Assembly: GCA_029945375.1 (NCBI GenBank)
Contig: CM057061.1
Location: 1,550,001 to 1,614,000, forward strand
Reading direction: 5' to 3'
DNA: 64,000 nucleotides
Source: Agaricus subrufescens
Taxonomy: Eukaryota > Basidiomycota > Agaricomycetes > Agaricales > Agaricaceae
In this document: positions 35,290-45,919 of the stretch, piece after piece
Layout: the number at the start of each line of letters is the position of its first letter
How positions within the stretch are numbered: the stretch's first letter is position 1
The notes under the pieces: generated by a model
The model's database searches: none
The model's input: the letters and a program-made list of their open reading frames with translations, nothing else
Told to the model about the DNA's origin: nothing
Position numbers and translations under genes: made by a program

Positions 35290-37641
35290 ATGTCGTCTCC
35301 CGTCCCCTCCCTTGTTCATCGTACAAAAAGGTGGATTAGGCTTCTGACGCGGCGGTCCCAATCTCCAACAGTGAAGATAGGTAGAGGTGTGTTGACGTCG
35401 TTGGCGTCACTACTGAAACTTCGCTGATACGCTACCCGAGATATCTTCCCTAACGCCCATGACTTAACCCTGAACAACTGTAATTTTATTAATGTCGAAC
35501 ATATGAATCATGTCCAGCAAGCAGGTGCGGTCCCTCTCTCATTGTATCTTGCCAACCTGCAAGTTAACGAATGCTGGTGACAGTCTTTGAATCATTAGAA
35601 CCGTATGCATGCCTTGGTGCCACCAAAGACTCAAGTGCGCGACATCCGCCACCAAGATGCCACCCCAAAACACGATTGAAAATCAGAGAGCGACTCGCGC
35701 AGTGGCTTTTCTATGATTATGATGATTGGAAAATGATGTGGGTCCGTGGCTCTGCCGGTACTGGGAAATCGGCGGTCGCACAATCTTTTGGCGACTCTTG
35801 CGGAGAGGCAAAGAGGCACGGGGCATCCTATTTCTTTTCTCGCGTCGCTGGGAGAAACAAACCTGAAACGGTGGTACCGACAATTGCGTTCCAGCTTGCG
35901 ACTGTTGTCCCAGAATACCGAACTCTGATTGGGCACCAACTTGCCGATAACCCTCTTTTGTTGCGTAAATCTCCTCCAGTCCAATTCCGCGAGCTTATTG
36001 TGGAGCCATTTCTAACTATCCAACACCTGTGTCCTCGACAACCTATCGTTATTATACTGGATGGCCTCGACGAATGTGAAGGAGAGAGTGCCCAACTGGA
36101 GATTCTTGAGATGGTTACAAACGCTGTGCGCTCATCCCCAAGCCTCCCGCTGCGTTGGCTTATCTTCAGCCGCCCTGAAGCCCACCTGAAGAATGCGTTC
36201 TCCCTCAACTCAGAATGTGGCCGTGAAGAACTGATCATCGACGACGAGTGCCGGGAGAATGTGGAACAATATGTCAAGGATCGACTTGTCCAGATCAAGA
36301 GCTCATACAACGATGTAATTCCTTCCGAGTGGCCTTTGGAGGACAGCCTACGGTAACTCCTTGATGCCGTCTCGGGGCTTTTTGTTTTTGCATCGACTTG
36401 CCTTAATTTCATTTCTGATCCGGACGAAGCTGATCCTCCTTCTCAACTCAACTCTCTATTAAGGTTTATGCGCCGCTCACAGGGTGTTCTATCTAGGAAC
36501 CCTCTAGAAGCCCTTGATCTTCTTTATTCTCGGATCCTTGAGAAGATACCATCCTCGGTGTATGCAATTAGCAGGCGAATTTTGGCGTACATCTGTTATC
36601 AAAATAAATTTAACCTAGACGGTCGTTTCAACTCAGCTCAGGCACTGTCCAACTTTCTTTGCCTCGACCGACAAACCTTTTATAAGGCTGTACGCGGCCT
36701 CCACTCCATCGCGAGGGTACCAGATCCGGAGACCGCCGATAGATCCAAACTAGAATTCTATCATGCCTCATTCCAGGACTTCCTCCTCGATCCTAAACGT
36801 TCTGGAAACTATTATATCAGTGAGCAAGATGCGCTAGCTGATATAATACCGTTGTGTGTCTACTGGTGTGAAGTTCATGTAGCGCAGCCCCATAACGACG
36901 ACAGTAAGCCTGATTTAAATGGGATTTCTGGAAAACCACGCTCATAGCTTTCAGGGTGGGATTTTTATTACGACACCGGTCATCGTTCTCTGCCTGGTCT
37001 CACTTGGGTATCTAAAGAAAATCAACTGGATCTCTCTCGATCAATCACACGATTCTTCTACGAAAGCGTGTTTGATAGGTTTTTTACCCTGCAATGGCAT
37101 TGCACAGATCAATCATTTCTCTCCCGGCTTTCCAACATTGATTTCAGATATTGGAGAGCTGAACATATCGTTTACGTCGCTCTACTCTGTCGGCTTGTGA
37201 GATCATTTCTAGTCTCATTTTTCTTTTAGTATTCATCTGCGTTCAGCAGACTTCTGCGGCCGTTGTGCATGTAAAACCGTCCAGTCCCACAGACCACCAG
37301 CTACTGGAGTACATGAAACTCGTAATAGGACATGGGATAGCCAAACCCGCTGAATTCCCTCTCAGACATGTATGTTGGTTCACTCGTCATACTCATCTAC
37401 TCTGAACTGTTTCTAGGAGTTGCCCAGCAACGAATGGATCCGGGAATATTTCTTTATTGGGTATGACGTGAAGGCGGTGATTGTTTGGAGAACAGCGTCG
37501 CCTGCTTCATGGCTTCGCTTGCAGACGTCATATTCCCTTCACTGTGACCAGGAGCCCAGTGAAGCGCAAATTTCTAAATATGCCCAATACCTTCGAGATA
37601 TTGAGTGGGATGAAGCGAGAGCCAGAGTGGAGATGAAATGA
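35290..37641 (+). pseudogene. NLR6: NACHT gene with one in-frame stop
   Basis: Exons 35290-35386, 35441-35524, 35584-36903, 36955-37196, 37247-37369, 37417-37641 follow the family plan, but codon TAA at 36354-36356 ends exon 3 where paralogs have L-Q-E-L-L-D-A-V. The frame continues unchanged behind it to the normal C-terminus. If translated, a ~317-aa product would keep the leader, Walker A GSAGTGKSAV, Walker B IVIILDGLDECEG and the sensor region, but lose the winged-helix part and the C-terminal domain. Exon 2 is short (84 bp) with the 9-residue repeats largely eroded (L-N-N-C-N-F-I-N-V-E). Recently broken gene, or a truncated isoform. Confidence 0.8.
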
Positions 37642-38266
37642 GCATACACCGACATTTTTGGGCGTTATTAGGCACGATCCAGTATTTATATGTCTATGTA
37701 CGAGTATCGCACTTGGGATGTCACCTCTACTTGAAAGTTTAGTCACTATGTCTTTCGGTATTATCGGGCTTGGGCGTCATGAGAGGAAATCAGTTTCAGT
37801 ATTCTTGAAGTTGCGAGCATATATGATTGAGTCGAAAGTACCTGTATTCCGATGATTGGGTTAGATATCTCCAACGTGGTGCATCTCATTGAATGGTTAT
37901 GACATGCCAGCGGTACCGAGCCCCTTCAGTATGTTTTCCTGGAAACTTTTTTAATTTATTGCCTGGGGCATGGGTCGCTGTCGATGGGTCACCTAAAAGA
38001 AGTTTCCTATTATGTCGTCACGGGAGGACTTCGTTTCAATGACACAGCCACCAAGAGAACAGTCATCTCATGGTATTTCTCTGAGCTCTCATCCGCAACA
38101 TGTGCATGCCTTGCAGGATATCGTCTATCTCTTCCTGAACCTGGGAGTATTAATCTGCCAAGCTTGATCATTGGCTCGCTCGCTGGGTAATGTCCAAAGC
38201 AACAATCAACATGCAGTCAACACGAGGCACGTTGCTACAAGAACTGCTGTGACAGCGAGCCAGACT
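37642..38266. other. NLR6 3' flank and upstream region of NLR7
   Basis: No gene supported. The promoter of NLR7 ends at 38291, where the copia element begins. Confidence 0.55.
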
Positions 38267-38279
38267 GTCACCGGCGCCT
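38267..38279 (+). promoter_or_regulatory. Cluster-wide promoter motif of NLR7, cut off by the copia element
   Basis: GTCACCGGCGCCT. In the pre-insertion sequence it lay about 71 bp from the NLR7 ATG; it is now 7.7 kb away because the copia element is inserted between them. Confidence 0.55.
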
Positions 38280-38291
38280 ACCACTTCCCTT

Positions 38292-38712
38292 TGTTGAAGT
38301 CGTGAGTACTTCGACATCTCATTCTATATTTCTTATTTTCTCTATATACGGACATTAACTTTCGGTCAAGACGACCGTTCTCACAACCCCTTTCTTGGTT
38401 ACCAATTATAGTCACTGTAGATCAGCGATCACTATCCCCTTTCCACTTCACTTCGCTATTTGTTTTCTTTTTCCCCTTTTAATTCCAAAACTATACAGTT
38501 GATACAAGCCAATGTAGCCGGGTATTTAGAGCGAAAAAGCCACCCGATCACCTCAGTGGACAACACGATTGACATTGTAACACTGAGGTGAGTAGATTAA
38601 CTTAAAGGTTACTCTATCTGTATGCTGATGTATCCGTAGTTCTATTTCTATTAGGTGAATATATTAGTGGACAACACGATTGACGTTGTAACACTGAGTT
38701 CTATTTCTATTA
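38292..38712 (+). repeat. Copia 5' LTR
   Basis: Begins TGTTGAAGTCGTGAG. Contains TATATAC around 38341 and an internal direct repeat: GTGGACAACACGATTGA occurs near 38558 and again near 38668, each followed by a variant of the T-rich TTCTATTTCTATTA, which also forms the LTR end. It ends in TATTA rather than the usual CA. Confidence 0.85.
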
Positions 38713-38724
38713 GGTTATGGGCCC
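38713..38724 (+). promoter_or_regulatory. Copia primer binding site, half-tRNA(iMet) type
   Basis: GGTTATGGGCCC directly behind the 5' LTR is complementary to the GGGCCCATAACC anticodon-arm sequence known from eukaryotic initiator tRNA(Met). Priming from an internal tRNA fragment is known from Drosophila copia. Confidence 0.65.
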
Positions 38725-38791
38725 CGGCTTGACCTATTGAAACAACATACAACGCATTTGAATATCTCCTATTCATACCCAAAACTATCCA

Positions 38792-41700
38792 ATGTCTCAC
38801 AACACACCCCCTATTCTCTCCGACCAAGAGAAATTTGACGGTACAAACTGGGTTACCTGGAACGGCCTAATCGGCATAGCCGCCAACCTTAGAGGAATAT
38901 CCGGTTATCTCGAAGGGACGATCCCCAAACCAGCTGAAAACGCGACTGTGAACGCTACCCACGTTCAGTCGACAACACCTAGCACTACACCACCGACAAC
39001 GACACCCATCACTACTGCGGCAACAACAACACCCACTCTATCCTCGACTACTCACACTGAAACCCCATGGGACTCTTCAAACCCCTTGCCGGCCGAATGG
39101 AAAATTCGTAACGCCTGGGCAAAGGGATTATTAATCTATAACACAAAAGACCCAATCGGATTGGGTATTGCCATGTCAGGTACAGCAGCCGATGCATGGA
39201 AGTCATACAAAGACCAATACGCTAAGGTCTCTGAGATGGCAATCCTCAACGCGGACAGAGACCTACGCGAAACTATCTATTCGGATAACCATGACTTCCT
39301 CGAACATATCGCATCTCTACGTAAAAAGTGGGCAGTCGCTACGGCACTTGGTGCAAAAATTGATGACATTGCCTTCCACACTTTGGTTCTCTCCTCCTTA
39401 CCGCGGTCCTGGGATCCAATTGTCTCTACCCTTTACAACACTACCATGTCTCGTGAAGCTATAGCGATCCTATCTACCCACTGGGCTCGCATCAGCAAAG
39501 ATCGAGTCCAAAACCCGCGGAACGCCACCACAGCACTCCAATTCACCGCTCAGAACAATTCTCGTCCTCGTAACCAACATCTTGTTTGTACAAACCCCAA
39601 CTGCGGCAAGACGGGTCACCTTATCGCAGACTGCTACTGGCAAGGTGGCGGGAAGGAGGGTCAGTTCCCACCGTGGTTCAGGAAAAAAGGGGGAGTAAGA
39701 GGAAGCGCACCCAGCATTACGACGGGGAACAACACCACGTCAGCCAACACGACCACTGTTGCTGATACTACCACAAATAGCACTGAACCTCGAGTATACG
39801 CACTTTCATTTGCTACCTCAAACAACAACCAGGTACCGAAAATCGATCCTACCATCAATCCCACACTTCCTAACCGCTACCCCAACTCCAGATTGCCTAA
39901 ATCGCTTGTCGGCACTGATCTGGAGAGGGATGCGGGAGAGAATTGGGAAAGTGATACTCTTACTACCGTATCTGCCATGTCATCTATCACCACTGGCGAG
40001 AATAATACTTCTCTCCTCACCTTACTTGACTCTGGTGCTACCGATCACTGTTTTGCAAATGTGAATGATTTCGCTGCATACACTCCGTTCCAGACACTGA
40101 GAGATGGGCATCCGGCGAATAAGTCGGCTAGCTTTAATATCATGGGCACAGGCATGATCGAGCTGTACACGCCTAGGAATGGGGGAGTAGCAAAAATTTT
40201 CATCTCAGACACCCTGCACACACCACAACTACGACACAACCTTATTTCCGTATCCAAACTTACGTCAAAGGGTCTGAAAGTCAGCTTCGAAGGGGAGACC
40301 GCGACGATCTATGATGGGCGAGACTCAGTAGTATTGGTGGCAGTTAAGAGGCTTGGACTATACGTTGTTGAAACCATATATCGTGGAAGTGAAGTGTCGA
40401 CTCACCTTATGCAAGCTAAGCGAAAGGCAGTCCCTTTCGACGTTTGGCACCAGAGATTGGCGCATGCAGGGGAAAATGCGATTAAGGAGATGTTGCAGTT
40501 GAAGTTGGTGAATGGTTTAGAGGTCGAGGGAGAGCACGAAATTGGCGGCATGTGCGAGGACTGCATATATGGTAAACATACTGCGCACTCGCATTCGGAG
40601 AAGGGAGAAATTGAAAGGGACGTACTAGAAAGGATCCACATCGACATTTGGGGACCGGCACCTATCCAATCCGTCGGTGGATCTCGCTACCTCATGGTTA
40701 TTGTTGACGGAGCTTCGTCCTACTGTTCCGTTTACCCTATCCCAAATAAATCCGCTGAAGTCACCCTCGACCGCTTGAAGGAATTCCAAAACCAGTCTGA
40801 GCTACAAACTGGGAAGAGACTAAAAAGAATTCGGTTAGACATGGGACGGGAATGGTACAATAACCTGTGGGACACGTACACGAAGGAGAGGGGAATAATA
40901 CTGGAATTCACCACCCCCTACTTGCACCAACAGAACGGAGTTGCGGAGAGATCCATGCGAACATTGGCAGACCTTGGAAGATCCATGTTGGTGGAATCCG
41001 GGTTACCGCCACGTTACTGGGCGGACACTTTCGTAACTGCCGCGTACGTCAAAAATTTCCTACCGACTTCGCGAGTGCCCGGACACATACCTGCCGAGAT
41101 CTGGTCAAATAAACGTCAAGACATCTCCCATCTTCGTGTGTACGGAGCAACGGCATATGCACACGTCCCACTCGACCTTGGTACATCTAAACTAGCACCA
41201 CGATCCGTCAAACTTACCTTGATCGGCTACTTTGGGACGTCGGGGTACAAATTGCTAGACTGGTCCACAGGCGGCATCTTTCATTTGAGGGACGTAATCT
41301 TCGACGAAGGAAAGACACACTTTACCTCATCACCATCATTTGCCCCTGATGCCATAGTAGAACCCCTCCCTCGACCACAGCCTGCTCCCGCACAATCTGC
41401 AAACGCCCCTCAGCCCCAGGAAATATCGCTGCTCCATGAGGACAAGCCCCAGTCGAACTTGCCGAAAGAGGAAAATAGGGATGTCAGTGATGCCGAAGAA
41501 AGGTTGATCGAGGCGGAACTGACAGCCGACAGACATATCGCTGAGCCTGCTACGCCACCGCCCCCTCGACGATCTACACAAGTTGTGAGACCATCCAGAC
41601 GTATGCAGGAGAGCATAGAATACCAACAATGGACGAGGGTGAATGTTGTTAGGACCGGATCCGAGGATTGGGTTCCGAAGACGTACCGAGAAGCGATGTT

Positions 41701-43235
41701 ACACCCCGAACTGTGGATGGCACCAATGGAAAAGGAGTTTGGGGTTATGAAGGAGAAGAAGGTATTTGAGGTTGTGGAAAGACCTTTGGGGAAGAACGTG
41801 GTTCAGTCAAAGTGGGTGTACGCCCTGAAATTCGACGGCAACGGAAACGTGGTGGCTAGAAAGGCTAGAATTGTGGCAAAGGGTTTCACGCAAGTGCTGG
41901 GCGAGGATTATGATGAGACTTACATGTCGGTGGCGCGACTGGAGTCCGTGAGGATGGTATGTGCTATTGCAGCGTCTAGGGGGATGCGTCTCTGGCAAGT
42001 TGATTTCGTATCTGCGTTCTTGAATAGTGACAACCACTACGAGGTTTATATGGAACCTCTGCAAGGCTTTGAAGAGAGGGAGAATAAGGTATGGCGGCTG
42101 CTTAAAACCCTCTATGGCACCATGCAGGGCGCCCACGACTGGGCTAAAAACCTCGATAACACTTATGACGGCCACGGTTACTACAAGTCCAAGGCAGATT
42201 CCCAGGTTCGATCGAAGGTTGTGGGTGACGAATTTACGATCACCTCTACTTGGACGGATGATGTACTTGGAGCCTCAACCACAGAGACTGGAGAAATAAC
42301 GGCGAAAGGCGAACTAGGTCGTAGCTATGAAATCAAAGACCTCGGTGAAGCATCATATACTCGGCATGCGCATCGACCAAAATAAAAATGGCGACATTCG
42401 GTTATCTCAAAAGGCCTTTTGCGAGCGACTTCTCTCCCGTTTCAACATGACAGACGCTAAACCCTGCTCAACACCACTACCATCTGGAATTTCCCTAACA
42501 GTAAACGATGCACCTCAAAACGAATACGAGATGGAGGAAATGAAGAAGGTTCCATACTGCGAAGCGCTTGGATCACTAATGTGGCTACAAGTTGCGACGA
42601 GACCTGATCTATCATTCGCAGTCAATCTTCTATCACGATTCGCTGGAAATCCCGGACGAGTGCACTGGGAAGCTTTGAAACATGCAATGGCCTATGTAAA
42701 AGGGACGATTGACTATGGTATAACTTATAGGAGAGGTGGAGATCTCAAACCGGTTGGTTATGTGGATGCGGATTATGCCGGCGACGGAGACACGTCTAGA
42801 TCAACAGAGGGCCATATCTTTTTCGTAGCAGGGGGAGCAATATCTTGGGCGAGTAAGAGACAAGAGATGGTGGCGGTATCAACCGTCGAAGCGGAATATA
42901 TGGCATTTACGAGGGCAGCACAACAAGCAATCTGGATCGAGAAATTCTTGGACAAGGTCGGGCTCCAACAGGAGGGACCAACTATCATCAACGCTGACAA
43001 CAACGGAGCTATCGCAAATATGAAGTATGACAAAAATCACCGCCGTACCAAACACATTCGTGTCAAATTCCATTTTGTAAAGGAGAAGGTTGACAACGGT
43101 GATATAACTTTTAAATACATCCAATCTGCTAACAATCTCGCCGACATCCTCACTAAACCGCTCGCGAGGGATGCCGTCATTAGGTCTTGTGAGGGGATTG
43201 ATATTCGAGGAGAGGGAATGAATGAGGTTGTCTAA
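38792..43235 (+). pseudogene. Copia gag-pol polyprotein with one frameshift
   Basis: Gag with zinc knuckle of the form C-x4-C-x4-H-x4-C from residue 266; protease L-L-D-S-G-A-T-D-H (Asp 413); pre-integrase H...H...C-x2-C; integrase core D618, D683, E719 (35 residues between the last two, the usual D-D-35-E); reverse transcriptase Q-V-D-F-V-S-A-F-L (D1071) and a T-W-T-D-D active site (D1156) in place of Y-V-D-D; RNase H with G-Y-V-D-A-D-Y-A-G-D and V-E-A-E-Y. The frame breaks near 42356: the first part runs out at 42385, and the second frame resumes I-L-G-M-R-I-D-Q. Everything else is open. Function: reverse transcription and integration; not autonomous if the frameshift is real. Confidence 0.88.
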
Positions 43236-45919
43236 GTAGGGGGAGTGTTGAAGTCGTGAGTACTTCAACATCTCATTCTATATTTCTTATTTTCTCTATA
43301 TACGGACATTAACTTCATCAGCAAAAAGTTTGGTTACTTGAAGCTACTTGAGACTTACTTGAAAATTCTTCAAGTAGCCTTCAAGTAGTTTTTCTCCTCA
43401 AGTATGCTCAAGTCAGGGTCTAATCTTGAAGAGCTACTTGAGACCAAAATTTCAAGTTGTCTTTCAAGCTCTCCCAAGCCATTTCAAAATGAGCATTCCA
43501 AGCATCTGCAAATAATTCCTCAGTAGTGTCAAGTAAACTCAAACTACTCCAAGTCTAGTCTCTAGAGCATCTCAAGATCTCATAAGTATGACACCAAGTG
43601 TATTCCATGCTTTGTTGTATATCTCAAACTTATCTCAAGCTACTTGATGTATATTACAAGTTGTATCAAGTATCTTTCGAAGACATCTCAAAGTTCCAAC
43701 TGTATCTCAAGTTATTTCAAGTATGTTTTGAAATTGGATCATGTAAATCTCAAGTTGCTCCAAGAACATCCAAGTGAGCTCAATAATATAAATAAAATAC
43801 ATTACATACACTATGTATAATCTACCAATATATAATAACATAGCAGATACTCACATGGATCTCCCTTAAAGTAGGCTATAGGCATATACAAGAAAGGTAG
43901 CTAGACCTAGTCTTGAAGCTCAGAAATGCACTTTGAAACATGAGAAAATAAAGACTCAACATAGGCCAGCTTATCCTTATTAGATCTCCCAAAAATACCC
44001 CTAAAAAAGCGTCCTAAATAAGCAAAAAAAGCGCCCTAGATAAGCTACAAATAAGCTATAAAGGTACTAGATGAATAAAACAATGAGTACTCAACTTTGA
44101 GACAGGTTTGTGGGGTAGGGAGAAGGAGAGAGGATATAGAGGGCAGGGTAGATGGTGGTTGAGAGAAAGAATCAATTGCTGCACCCGAAACAGAAGTTCA
44201 ACATGTCACATGACCTTTTGACATCAATTTTCGGGCCAGCATCCCCCAAACAGTGGGTGGGGGTAGTTTCTGGGCCATTTCTGCATATAATCTGATGATC
44301 TAATGACGTATATATATGTTGTCTATGTCTATGATTCCAAATCTCATTTTATAAAAATTTAATATTGACTTTCTGACAAGATACAAGAAGAATAACATAT
44401 AAAAAACGCAAAAATGAGCTTAATCTCCTCCAGATGTCATAGAAGAAAAAATCTACTTTTATATTTGCATTTCCCAGCCTTTTATACATATACATACATC
44501 TTCAAATCATCAAATTTGATATAGAAAAGTGGTATAAAACATCAAACTACAGTTGTGCTTTTTAATATTTCCATAATGGGTATGTTATTTAACAAAAACA
44601 TATAGACATACTCATGTTAATTTATTTCTTTGTAATTTATAATTATTTTTGCAGAATTTTACAACCAGCATAACAGGCTCTACAGGAACAAGTATGTCAC
44701 ATGACCTTTAGACTTAGAATTTCGAGTACAAGTCCCCCAAACTATAGCTGAGGGTGGTTTCCATCTCATCTCTGCACAGATTTATATGATTTAAATGTAT
44801 CAATATATGTTTTCAAGGCCCAGAAATCCAAATCTGATGTCAAATAAATTTTTCTACATGTTTTTGGTGAGATGTGTCCCTAAAGATATATAAAAAACAC
44901 AAAAATGCGCTATATATCCTTCAGGCTTGATCAGAGAAATAATGTAAACTCATATTCAAACTCTTGAGCCTCAAAAATATATACTTCAGTTGTATAGATA
45001 CAAGATTCTAAGCAGAAAAGTGGCAGAATACATAACTCCTGCAATGTTTTCCTATATCTCCATAGATAGTGTATTCCATGATAAATGTATAGACAGCCTT
45101 ACTTATCTAAATGTCTTATTTTTGTTTACATTGTGACTATAGTTGTTTCCCTGGGTTTCTTGTCTAAGTCTAATGTAATCCAATGCAACTTGAGCTTTTA
45201 ATTGGGGGTTAGTTGAGGTCTACTTGAGGCCAATTTGCAGCTAATTTGAGATCTACTTTTATCTACTTGTGTTTGATTTGAGCTGACTTGCATTTGACTC
45301 AAATCTAACTTGAATCTAACTTGCATTTGACTGGCATCAACTTGAGTTTGTTTGGGTTTGTTTGGGTTTATTTGTGAACAACTTGAATCTACTTGCTTTT
45401 GCCTTGATGACACCATGAAATAGGCTGTATTTTCAAGAAGATTTTCAAGCAAATTTACTTGAAGCCTCACTTGGACAATTACTTGACCCAGTTGAATAGC
45501 TCATCAAGATGCTCTCAAGTACTGATTTTCTCAAGTTGCCTCAAGTTGGCAGACTTTTTGCTGATGTTTCGGTCAAGACGACCGTTCTCACAACCCCTTT
45601 CTTGGTTACCAATTATAGTCACTGTAGATCAGCGATCACTATCCCCTTTCCACTTCACTTCGCTATTTGTTTTCTTTTTCCCCTTTTAATTCCAAAACTA
45701 TACAGTTGATACAAGCCAATGTAGCCGGGTATTTAGAGCGAAAAAGCCACCCGATCACCTCAGTGGACAACACGATTGACATTGTAACACTGAGGTGAGT
45801 AGATTAACTTAAAGGTTACTCTATCTGTATGCTGATGTATCCGTAGTTCTATTTCTATTAGGTGAATATATTAGTGGACAACACGATTGATGTTGTAACA
45901 CTGAGTTCTATTTCTATTA
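43236..45919 (+). repeat. Copia polypurine tract and interrupted 3' LTR
   Basis: The tract GTAGGGGGAG (43236-43245) precedes the LTR. The LTR consists of 43246-43315 plus 45567-45919 around the nested transposon. Removing the insertion and a 2-bp TT duplication gives 421 bp, the exact length of the 5' LTR. The two differences from the 5' LTR (near 43267 and 45890) are both CG to CA/TG changes. Confidence 0.9.
43316..45566. mobile_element. Non-autonomous DNA transposon nested in the copia 3' LTR
   Basis: 2251 bp with terminal inverted repeats CATCAGCAAAAAGT (perfect 14 bp), probably flanked by TT. AT-rich, with no coding frame above 90 aa and no transposase. Both outer ~500 bp are packed with ACTTGA/TCAAGT half-sites (for example CAAGTAGCTTCAAGT-like strings), making palindromic subterminal arrays. 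The centre has two diverged direct copies (about 44205-44420 and 44692-44910), each starting GTCACATGACC and ending in a TATAAAAAA-C-CAAAAATG-like stretch. Family unknown; the short inverted repeat and possible 2-bp duplication do not fit hAT or KDZ. Confidence 0.75.

Larger units (their letters stand above)
38292..45919 (+). mobile_element. Ty1/copia LTR retrotransposon (with nested insertion)
   Basis: Complete structure: 5' LTR 38292-38712, primer binding site, gag-pol 38792-43235, polypurine tract GTAGGGGGAG, and a 3' LTR 43246-45919 that is split by a 2251-bp insertion. The 5-bp target duplication CCCTT lies at 38287-38291 and 45920-45924. Without the insertion both LTRs are 421 bp and I found only two differences, so the insertion is young. 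Pol order (integrase before reverse transcriptase) is that of copia. It lies in the NLR7 5' region in the same orientation. Confidence 0.92.

Noticed and set aside
36354..36356. NLR6 stop explained by an alternative intron
   Set aside because: No GT-AG pair around the TAA keeps the frame, and paralogs have continuous coding sequence there.
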